A stretch of DNA of 24,243 nucleotides from an uncultured Bacteroides sp. (GTDB lineage Bacteria > Bacteroidota > Bacteroidia > Bacteroidales > Bacteroidaceae). This document shows, piece by piece, positions 1-6,273 of the stretch. A model generated the notes under the pieces. The model made no database searches and had not been told where the DNA came from. It saw nothing but the letters and a program-made list of their open reading frames with translations. The stretch covers positions 1 through 24,243 of the forward strand of contig CAJKXC010000038.1 of the NCBI GenBank assembly GCA_905203765.1. The letters run 5' to 3'. The translations under genes and the position numbers were made by a program. The first letter of the stretch is position 1; every line of letters begins with the position of its first letter.

Positions 1-21
1 GGGGGGGGGGGGGGGGGGGGG
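1..21. repeat. Homopolymer run of 21 G at the window edge
   Basis: The first 21 bases are all G and directly abut the TGA stop codon of the small minus-strand gene. A pure G run exactly at a sequence end is typical of dark-cycle poly-G artefacts at contig ends. A real slipped-strand poly(C) tract cannot be excluded from one sequence. Confidence 0.9.
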
Positions 22-249
22 TCAGAACTCCTCTTGCTTGCAATATTCCTTAACGCGATTCATGGGAACGGTTTCGAATGCACGGTTACCATCCAGATAG
101 TGCACGGTTATAATGGGAGCATTATCAGTAGGAAGACGCACCACACCCAGCACTTCGGCAAACCGCAACCGCAAGGGATCACCGAAGAAATCGTACTCCT
201 GTACCCAAATGCGGTCGCCTTTCTTTAATTCTACGTTTGTTTGTTTCAT
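22..249 (-). CDS. Small hypothetical protein at the end of the pilus operon
   Basis: This 75-aa protein begins at the ATG at 247-249 (MKQTNVELKK...). A GTG three codons upstream would give 78 aa, but the ATG is the more ordinary choice. It is predicted to be soluble, with no signal peptide or membrane segment. The sequence is rich in beta-type residues (GDRIWVQEYDFFGDP, then short Val/Ile strands), which could form a small SH3-like barrel; that is only an impression. I do not recognise the family. The gene starts 25 bp after the stop of the fimbrillin-BACON gene with no terminator between them, so it is probably co-transcribed with the pilus operon. Nothing in it suggests a structural pilus role. 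Its stop codon touches the poly-G run, so the 3' boundary depends on that edge being correct. Confidence 0.6.
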   Translation of the reverse strand: MKQTNVELKKGDRIWVQEYDFFGDPLRLRFAEVLGVVRLPTDNAPIITVHYLDGNRAFETVPMNRVKEYCKQEEF

Positions 250-274
250 AGCATCCACTTTTTATAATTGATTA

Positions 275-2875
275 TTACGGATTCAATATTACGCCCGCCT
301 GAATTGTCTTTCCTCCGACCGGGGTTATATCAATCGCCCCGGTATAACCACTCGACGAATAAGGATAACCTTTTACATAAATTGCAAATCCGGTAGGTCC
401 CGTACCTGTATAGGTTTTACCACCTGTGAAGAAAGTTATATAATTATGAAGAGGAGCATAACGCGTATTTACTATAGCCGTCCATTGCACGCCTGCCGGT
501 GCATCAACTTTATAAGAGATAATATAGCCACCTGTTTGCTTTGCTGTACCATAATATATTTTGGGAGTAACGGTTATCTCCGGCACCGGTGCCTTTCCCT
601 GACTCAGGAGTATAGTGCTCTTACTTTGTCCAGCTCGCGCAAGGGTGATATAAGTGCTACGCGCAGCAGTGGTTGAAGCATTTGCCGCCACCTGATACGT
701 TATCTTTGCATTGCCGTATCCCGATGTAGGCGTAATCGTTAACCACGAAGAAGGTTCAAGAAGCACCCATTGAATACCCGAAGGACCGGATATATTGAAT
801 GTCCCGGAATGGGCAGAATAATCGAGATTTATCGCCGAGGTGGATAATGTTGTAGCCGGCGCTCCCCCCTGCCCTACAGTAATGGGAATATCCACTTGCC
901 CGCGCCGTTTCAATGTGAATTTAGCCGAAGTACGTGCGGAAGCAGCCGTATTTACTTGGGCGGCAGTAAAAGTCACTTGGCCTTTTTTGCCTGTTCCGGT
1001 GGTTGGGCTGACGGTCAGCCAGTCGGGAGCTGTCCCTTCCAGCGTCCACTGAAAGCCATCTTTCTCTCCTTCCGGGTTGGTGATAGTCAGCGATTGGCTT
1101 CCATTCAAATAAGTGAATGAGAAGTTTTTCGTCGACACAGTCATTGGTTGGGGAGCCGCCTGGGTGACTTCCACAAGTACGGGATCTTGCCCGGCACGTT
1201 CCAAAGTAATGGTGGCGGTACGAACCGATGTGGAATAATTGGGCTGTGTCACCGCTTTGACGGTTTGCCCCGCCGTGCCGCCTGTTACCGCATTACCATC
1301 TGTATCTTGCAGCGACAGCCAATCCGCCCCGTCACTCTTTGAAATTGTCCACGAGGCCGAAGCCTCATTGACAATAGTCAGTTGATTCGTTCCACCTTCC
1401 ATCTTGAATTGGGTGGAGTTTGCCTCGATAACGGCGGCAGGGGCTTTCTCTTGCGTTACCATAATACGGGTTACTCCCGACAGTGCACGTTTGATGGTCA
1501 CTTCCGCCTTTCGTTGTTTGGTTGAGGTGTTTTTCCCGGTTATCTTTATCAGAATGGAAGCATCCTCTTTTCCGTAGAGTTTGGTTGCTTCGGTAGCAGT
1601 CTCTCCCTCACGGCAAACCCTCAGCCAGTCGGCGGGCGTTTTTCCCGCACGGGTAGCCGGAGTGGCAGCATCCGTAATTTCAGGGCCTACTTCTACAATC
1701 CATTGGTCGTCTTTCTCGGGATTCTCGATTTGTACGGTCTGCGTTCCCCCCGCTTCGTTGCTTTTGGTAATTCCGAGAGTGGCATTTCCTGTTCCGGTCT
1801 GCGGGGTGTCACCGGTAGTAGATTCGATGGTGACGGTGAGGTCTTCGGGCAGTTTGGTTTCCGTACCGGCTTCCCACTCCACGACGTCGGGTTCGCCCAC
1901 TTCGATGGGACGCAGGTTGAGCAGTTGCTGCAAATCCATCTGTATCTTGTAGTGGTAGATGCGGTTGTGCTCCCAGGTGATGTCGGGGATTCCGACAATA
2001 GCGGTTTTACCTGTGCCGGCGTTGGAAACATTACCGGCTTCGGTAGCTTCGATGTCGTAGGTAATCTCAAAATAGGCGGTGCCGTTGTTCACTACCTCTT
2101 GCGGTATTTGCATGAAGAGGTTGTTGCCCGGATTCAGCAGGGTTTCGACAGTGCCCAAAGGGATATCGAGGGCATCGGTGGTAGCGGCGTAGACGCCCTC
2201 TGCCAGCGAACTGCCCTGGTTACTCCACGGAGATACTTCGGCATCGGCGGCATTCAGATTCAGATTACCGGTATCGCCGATACCCACCAGACGCACCTGA
2301 CGAACCCGGGCTGTGTAGTAGCCCGAGTAGTCCTGGTCGGTAGAAGCGGAGAGTTTGACCTGTGACAGGGCATGGCGGAAAGGAATCACGACTTTGGTTC
2401 CCGATTCTTTCCATACGAGATTCTTGCTGCCTACGTCGGGCACAGAATATAGCAGGTCTACCTGGTCGGAAGCCTTTGCGGCAGTGGTGATGCCCCAAAG
2501 CAGTCCGTCCCCCAGCGGCATGGTATAGCCGGCGTTGTAGGGACTATAAGCAAGGAAGGTATGATTGATGCCTTCATCCCAGTACCGGGTGGGGGAATAA
2601 GTCCATGTACCGCTTTGGCGGGAGACTTTTACATTGTCCATAAACGATTCTTTTGTAACGTCCGCCGACCAGGAATCCGTGCCGTGCCGATAGGCAAAGA
2701 CCCCAAAATCGTCGCCGTCGGCAAACGAGGTTTTGGCAATGGCACGGGTAGTTCCCTTCCCTACAAATGTTTCGAAAGAAAGTGCTTTGAAGTCCGAACG
2801 ACTGATTTCTTCGTCCGTAGAGCAGCCCAATAATACTGCTATCAGACTTAAACCGATTAATAGATGTTTTTTCAT
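275..2875 (-). CDS. Fimbrillin-family lipoprotein with a BACON-like repeat tail (candidate pilus tip adhesin)
   Basis: This is an 866-aa surface lipoprotein. A signal peptide ends in the lipobox LLGC (Cys18). Residues about 30-335 form a Mfa/fimbrillin-like domain: FETFVGKGTTR, a YSP-x-RYW motif near 93-99, FRHALSQVKLS near 166-175, and the closing motif RPIEVGEPDVVEW at 322-334. The same landmarks occur in the neighbouring 357-aa fimbrillin. After it come about five beta-sandwich modules of BACON type (roughly 340-475, 480-572, 575-668, 673-759 and 764-866). These show W-L-T-V-S-P, serine/arginine-rich R-T-A-x-I-T-L and closing V-T-Q signatures. In type V pili the shaft and tip subunits are exported as lipoproteins and trimmed at an Arg; Arg44 fits. 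The long tail suggests a tip or adhesive subunit that binds glycan or mucin, which is inference. It follows the major fimbrillin by 107 bp containing a hairpin. Confidence 0.85.
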   Translation of the reverse strand: MKKHLLIGLSLIAVLLGCSTDEEISRSDFKALSFETFVGKGTTRAIAKTSFADGDDFGVFAYRHGTDSWSADVTKESFMDNVKVSRQSGTWTYSPTRYWDEGINHTFLAYSPYNAGYTMPLGDGLLWGITTAAKASDQVDLLYSVPDVGSKNLVWKESGTKVVIPFRHALSQVKLSASTDQDYSGYYTARVRQVRLVGIGDTGNLNLNAADAEVSPWSNQGSSLAEGVYAATTDALDIPLGTVETLLNPGNNLFMQIPQEVVNNGTAYFEITYDIEATEAGNVSNAGTGKTAIVGIPDITWEHNRIYHYKIQMDLQQLLNLRPIEVGEPDVVEWEAGTETKLPEDLTVTIESTTGDTPQTGTGNATLGITKSNEAGGTQTVQIENPEKDDQWIVEVGPEITDAATPATRAGKTPADWLRVCREGETATEATKLYGKEDASILIKITGKNTSTKQRKAEVTIKRALSGVTRIMVTQEKAPAAVIEANSTQFKMEGGTNQLTIVNEASASWTISKSDGADWLSLQDTDGNAVTGGTAGQTVKAVTQPNYSTSVRTATITLERAGQDPVLVEVTQAAPQPMTVSTKNFSFTYLNGSQSLTITNPEGEKDGFQWTLEGTAPDWLTVSPTTGTGKKGQVTFTAAQVNTAASARTSAKFTLKRRGQVDIPITVGQGGAPATTLSTSAINLDYSAHSGTFNISGPSGIQWVLLEPSSWLTITPTSGYGNAKITYQVAANASTTAARSTYITLARAGQSKSTILLSQGKAPVPEITVTPKIYYGTAKQTGGYIISYKVDAPAGVQWTAIVNTRYAPLHNYITFFTGGKTYTGTGPTGFAIYVKGYPYSSSGYTGAIDITPVGGKTIQAGVILNP

Positions 2876-2918
2876 ATATGGTATTTATTAAATTTTCGTG
2901 CACTGCAAGGGCAGTAGT

Positions 2919-2950
2919 GGCTATAAGGGGACATTCAACCCCTTATAGCC
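2919..2950 (-). terminator. Strong hairpin between the two fimbrillin genes
   Basis: A perfect 12-bp stem (GGCTATAAGGGG at 2919-2930 with CCCCTTATAGCC at 2939-2950) encloses an 8-nt loop. On the minus strand it lies just after the major fimbrillin stop. No T-run follows, so it is more likely a partial terminator or an mRNA 3'-end stabiliser that raises major-subunit output than a full stop. A smaller stem (ACTGC/GCAGT, 2902-2906 and 2911-2915) lies downstream of it. Confidence 0.65.
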
Positions 2951-2982
2951 TGGAAGAGAAACAATTATTACCTGTCTAAGAC

Positions 2983-4056
2983 TTATTGCTGGCCGGGAGT
3001 GACTGCATTCTCGGTAGTATCCCAGTCTGTAATACTCGGTTCACCGAATTCAATAGGCTTCTGATTCAGCACTTGCGGCATACTGATGTCGAACTTGTAA
3101 TGATAGATTTTATTAGGTGCCCAAGTCTGTGCGCCGTTGGTGATGAAAGATGCCTCAGCTTCTGCAGCGCTATTAGCAGAATCCGTATATCCCAAAACGA
3201 TGGTAAACTTTACTTTGCCTGTAGTCGTTTGAGGCATCAGCATCAATACATCATTAGTTTTATGATTCACAGCTACATAGTTAGGAGATGTTGATGCATC
3301 TGCCAATGCTACAGGAGTGGCAGGAGTGATGGTATAACCATTATTTGTTCCAGTGAGATCTCCTGTATATGTTATATCACCAGCACCAGTTCTTCCCACA
3401 ACATTAATCGCACCGGTAGTAGCCAACGTGGAAGCAGCAGTACCCTCAGCATCCAAATTCTGAATCATTATGGACTTAACTGTAATATTCGTTGCTTTAC
3501 TTGTTATATCCTCCGTAATCTTTGCAGAATACTTTATCTGGGAAAGAGCGTGATGGAAGGTGAATACTTGCTTTGTAGGCTCATCTGAACCATTCCAAAC
3601 AGTATTCTTTATTGCATCCGCTACCATGAAGTCAACCTGATTATCTACACTCTCCTGCACTGTGTACGTCATAACTCCCGAAGCAAACTGAACACCGTCA
3701 GTTGCAAAAGGCGCACAAGCAAAGAAAGAATGTGCCTGATTATCCTTCCAGTAAGCAAGAGGAGAATATCCCCAAGCAGTTGCATCCTTGGTTACCTTTA
3801 CACCACCCAAGTTGGGAAGTGCAGTTTGGCTTCCAAACGTAGTCCCCATCTGAGAAGTACTATAAAATCCCCATACTCTCATCGTTGAAGCATCAGCGAA
3901 TTTCGTTCCGCTAACGGGCACCCCTCTTGTACCGGCTTTCCCTACATACGTTTCAAATCCGATAGCGCCACCTGTTGAAAGGTCCACTACCTCACTGTTT
4001 GTGCAGCTTGATAAGGCTGCGGCTGCTATGGCAGCCATCATCATAATCTTTTTCAT
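2983..4056 (-). CDS. Fimbrillin-family lipoprotein, probable major pilus subunit
   Basis: This 357-aa protein has a short hydrophobic signal peptide ending in the lipobox LSSC (Cys18). It carries fimbrillin/Mfa landmarks: FETYVGKAGTRG at 35-45 with a trimming-type Arg44, YSPLAYWKD, FHHALSQIKYS, a MLMPQTTTGKVKFTI segment, and the terminal motif LNQKPIEFGEPSITDW. The family exports subunits as outer-membrane lipoproteins, and proteolysis after an Arg then frees a groove for strand-swap polymerisation. The size is typical for a shaft subunit. Arg44 sits at exactly the same position as in the 866-aa neighbour. The gene lies third in the operon, 175 bp after the anchor gene and 107 bp before the tip candidate. 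The gaps are wide for this operon. I see no promoter match in the 175-bp gap, only a weak GTCACT/AGTGAC dyad (4088-4093 and 4110-4115). The shaft role is inferred from length and order. Confidence 0.85.
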   Translation of the reverse strand: MKKIMMMAAIAAAALSSCTNSEVVDLSTGGAIGFETYVGKAGTRGVPVSGTKFADASTMRVWGFYSTSQMGTTFGSQTALPNLGGVKVTKDATAWGYSPLAYWKDNQAHSFFACAPFATDGVQFASGVMTYTVQESVDNQVDFMVADAIKNTVWNGSDEPTKQVFTFHHALSQIKYSAKITEDITSKATNITVKSIMIQNLDAEGTAASTLATTGAINVVGRTGAGDITYTGDLTGTNNGYTITPATPVALADASTSPNYVAVNHKTNDVLMLMPQTTTGKVKFTIVLGYTDSANSAAEAEASFITNGAQTWAPNKIYHYKFDISMPQVLNQKPIEFGEPSITDWDTTENAVTPGQQ

Positions 4057-4231
4057 ATTATTACTGTTTATAAATTAATTAAAAACCTGTCACTTGGTTT
4101 GTGATAGAGGAGTGACTTGCCTCATGTTACTGTGAGAATGATTACTGTTGTTCGTCATGGGTTCTCTTTTAGCTTTCGCTACTTCTCGCCTGTACTGTCT
4201 GAACCTTTTTTCTTTTTATTAAGTGAATACT

Positions 4232-5251
4232 CTATTTTAGAATGATTTCTGTTTCTTCGCCCCAGTCGTTGAGATTAGCGTCGAACCCGCCGGGCGCGTC
4301 GGGTATCACGACTTCGGGCAGTTCTATCTTCTCTACTACGATGGGTATCTCTATCTCCGGCTCTATGGCATCGAAGTCTACTTGGTCGGAAACTTCAAAT
4401 TCATAGTCGGCAATGGAGTTATCTTTCATCTTGAACTCCAACTGCACGATGTGCTGCACCTGCTCTTCCTCCGGCGTGCCTTCGGGCGAACGTACCAACC
4501 CGAAAACATTGATGGCCTTACTGAGAAAGGAGTTGTCCGCCTTCTCCATGTCGAAGATGGCGGTTCCCGTCTCCGCAAGGCACTCACCCGTTGCCAGCGA
4601 TATGCCCTGCGCTACTCCCGAGAGCGAGGCGCGGCAGGAAGAGGCGCCTTCGAGTCCCTGTACCCGTACCGTGAGGGTGATGTGCAATACACGGCTGCGG
4701 GGATAGGCGTAGATGGTGTCGGACGTGTTCTTGTCGTGTGTCTCTACTGTCTCCAGTGAGCAATAGGTGGCAAAGAAGCGGTCCGGCTCGGCTATCAGCA
4801 TTTCATTGCGGGTGACGGCGTTGGCCCGCGAGGTAGCCGTGTAGTAGATGCGTTTGTCGGTGACGGCTTTGGTTGTATAGGGCTTGCGCGTACGGGCGCC
4901 CAGGTAGGCTTGCGCCGTATGCAGGTGGTCCATGCCGCGCAGTTGTATCATCTCGGTATCGCTGTTGAAAAGCAGGAAGTCGTAGGTACCGTCGCTCACC
5001 ATGATGTCGCCCCCGTAGGTGTCGCGATAGTAGGTATAGTTGGAGCCGGACTGCTCTTCGCGCGCCTGGGCGGCGGCGTACATGGAGATGCGTACGCCTT
5101 CGGGCAAGGACTGCTGCAATTCCGGCGGCAGGGAATCCCACACTACCGTGACATGAAGATTTTCATGCGGATGGTCGTAACACAAGTCATTGCGTTCGCA
5201 ACCGGATAGCAGTATTAGGCAGGTAGTCAGTATGCTCATAAGGATTCTCAT
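4232..5251 (-). CDS. DUF5119/FimB-Mfa2-type fimbrial anchor lipoprotein
   Basis: This 339-aa lipoprotein has the lipobox LSGC (Cys18). The following CERNDLCYDHPHE and HVTVVWDSLP resemble the N-terminus of DUF5119 proteins, which sit beside fimbrillin genes in Bacteroidales and are related to the FimB/Mfa2 anchor subunits. In Porphyromonas those anchors stay attached to the outer membrane and limit fibre length. The protein has a beta-rich first domain (about 28-150), a second beta-rich domain (about 160-290), and an acidic proline-rich tail (EPEIEIPIVVEKIELPE) near 284-315. There is no obvious Arg trimming site close to the lipobox, as expected for a permanently anchored subunit. Its start lies 2 bp after the stop of the DUF3575 gene, so the two are surely co-transcribed. 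The anchor function is inferred from family and context. Confidence 0.8.
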   Translation of the reverse strand: MRILMSILTTCLILLSGCERNDLCYDHPHENLHVTVVWDSLPPELQQSLPEGVRISMYAAAQAREEQSGSNYTYYRDTYGGDIMVSDGTYDFLLFNSDTEMIQLRGMDHLHTAQAYLGARTRKPYTTKAVTDKRIYYTATSRANAVTRNEMLIAEPDRFFATYCSLETVETHDKNTSDTIYAYPRSRVLHITLTVRVQGLEGASSCRASLSGVAQGISLATGECLAETGTAIFDMEKADNSFLSKAINVFGLVRSPEGTPEEEQVQHIVQLEFKMKDNSIADYEFEVSDQVDFDAIEPEIEIPIVVEKIELPEVVIPDAPGGFDANLNDWGEETEIILK

Positions 5252-5253
5252 TA

Positions 5254-5880
5254 CTATTCTTTTTTCGGCTTCCGTTTAAACCAGTTAAGAGGCCATACCA
5301 GGGAGACCTTGGCTTTTGTGGGGCCGAAATAGGAATATCGTTGTGTCTTCTCGTAAACATAGCATCCCCGATCCCAGTGGTACTGCCGGTATTCGGTCAT
5401 CAAGTAGCCTACTCCGAGGGAGAGCTCCATGCGCAGCCTTCGGCTCAGGCGGAACATATAGCCGTAAGTCAGTCCGCCGGCAATGAAGAATTCGCCCTGG
5501 ATGCCGTGGGAGGGTTCCGCCATGAATTCGTAGAGTCCGGTTCCCAGGTAGAAACCGCCGAAGTGCCCACGGAAGGGTTCGTTCGAGGCAAACCAGTAGC
5601 GCAGTTCGGGGCTGATGGCAGCGATGCGGTAGTATTTATGCTTGCTGCGGTTGCTCCACCAGGCGTATTGCCAATCGAGGTTGAGCGACCAGCGGTCTTT
5701 GAAGTAGAGTTCGGCTTCGGCGTTGATGGCAAGGGCTGCCCAATAGAGGAGATTGGTTTTGAGAGCAAAGCGGGGCGGGTCTGTTTGGTGGCTGCAACAA
5801 ACGCTGTCCATCCTCTCTTGGGCTGCAAGGGGGTAGATTTCCACGAAGAGGATAGATAATAAAATCAGCCACTTTATCAT
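5254..5880 (-). CDS. DUF3575 outer-membrane beta-barrel protein
   Basis: This 208-aa protein starts at the ATG at 5878-5880, which yields a clean signal peptide (MIKWLILLSI...PLAA|QE). An upstream ATG at 5911-5913 would add 11 polar residues before it and is less likely. The mature part has DUF3575 landmarks: FALKTNLLYWAAL, WSLNLDWQYAWW, ELRYWF, YGYMF, LSLGVGYLMTEY, CYVYEKTQRYSYFGPTKAKVSLVW. Alternating aromatic strands suggest a small outer-membrane barrel. DUF3575 genes usually accompany Mfa/FimA-type clusters; the exact role (surface assembly or regulation) is not established. It is the first gene of the pilus operon, and its start lies 52 bp from the left inverted repeat of the putative promoter switch, so it would be the first gene affected by inversion. 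Confidence 0.8.
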   Translation of the reverse strand: MIKWLILLSILFVEIYPLAAQERMDSVCCSHQTDPPRFALKTNLLYWAALAINAEAELYFKDRWSLNLDWQYAWWSNRSKHKYYRIAAISPELRYWFASNEPFRGHFGGFYLGTGLYEFMAEPSHGIQGEFFIAGGLTYGYMFRLSRRLRMELSLGVGYLMTEYRQYHWDRGCYVYEKTQRYSYFGPTKAKVSLVWPLNWFKRKPKKE

Positions 5881-5931
5881 AGTATTACCGAGTTGGTTGA
5901 AATTTCCCGGCATGAACCGGGTGCTTTGAGA

Positions 5932-5951
5932 AATTACTTACCAAGTAACGG
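5932..5951 (+). repeat. Left inverted repeat of the putative promoter switch
   Basis: This 20-bp sequence matches the reverse complement of 6235-6254 with no mismatch; the next base on either side differs. It contains its own dyad, TTACTT-ACC-AAGTAA (5934-5948), which fits two recombinase half-sites around an asymmetric centre. Confidence 0.92.
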
Positions 5952-6234
5952 CAGGCTACTATTCGATACAAACAGAAAAAGCGTTTCCCGTTTGTATTGT
6001 TTAGAAAAATAGAGAGCTTTTCAATACAATAAAGCAGAATGAGAGATAACTTCGTTTTTAATAGTAAAATCGGAGAAGCCATTCTGCATACTTGCTAAAG
6101 CAGAATTTGCAGAAAAGATGTTTTATAGTTGGTTATTAGAGTGTCTTCATAAAAAAATACAGTCTGTCGTTCAATATTTATTGATTATTATTTGTATTTA
6201 TGCAAAAAATATAGCACATTTGCGAAAAGAGAAT
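5952..6234. other. Putative invertible promoter segment (fimS-like switch)
   Basis: This 283-bp AT-rich non-coding segment lies between two perfect 20-bp inverted repeats, directly upstream of the pilus operon and next to a tyrosine recombinase gene. It fills most of the 393-bp gap between genes (5881-6273). It contains a Bacteroides-type promoter near its right end pointing rightward, an 11-bp direct repeat TAAAGCAGAAT (6030-6040 and 6096-6106) with an inverted partner ATTCTGC at 6081-6087, and an 8-bp dyad TTGTATTG/CAATACAA (5993-6000 and 6022-6029). Inversion would place the promoter about 80 nt before the DUF3575 gene, reading into it. Inversion itself is inferred, not observed. Confidence 0.8.
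6191..6222 (+). promoter_or_regulatory. Predicted Bacteroides promoter inside the invertible segment, facing away from the pilus operon
   Basis: TTTG at 6191-6194 (-33) is followed after 20 bp by CACATTTG at 6215-6222, one mismatch from the -7 consensus TAnnTTTG. Transcription would start near 6228, just before the right repeat, and run antisense to the 3' end of the recombinase gene. Minus-strand matches at the other end of the segment are weaker (TCTGTTTG at 5976-5969 without a -33 TTTG). Confidence 0.6.
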
Positions 6235-6254
6235 CCGTTACTTGGTAAGTAATT
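6235..6254 (-). repeat. Right inverted repeat of the putative promoter switch
   Basis: This is a perfect 20-bp inverted copy of 5932-5951, with the internal dyad TTACTT-GGT-AAGTAA at 6238-6252. It ends 20 bp before the stop codon of the convergent-lying recombinase gene. Confidence 0.92.
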
Positions 6255-6273
6255 ACCACCTCAACCCATTGCC

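Noticed and set aside
1..21. Phase-variable poly-G tract
   Set aside because: It sits exactly at the sequence edge, where artefactual G runs are common; kept only as a low-level observation needing long reads.
4088..4115. GTCACT/AGTGAC dyad in the 175-bp gap before the major fimbrillin
   Set aside because: It has only 6 bp of pairing, no T-run and no promoter match nearby; too weak to call as terminator or operator.
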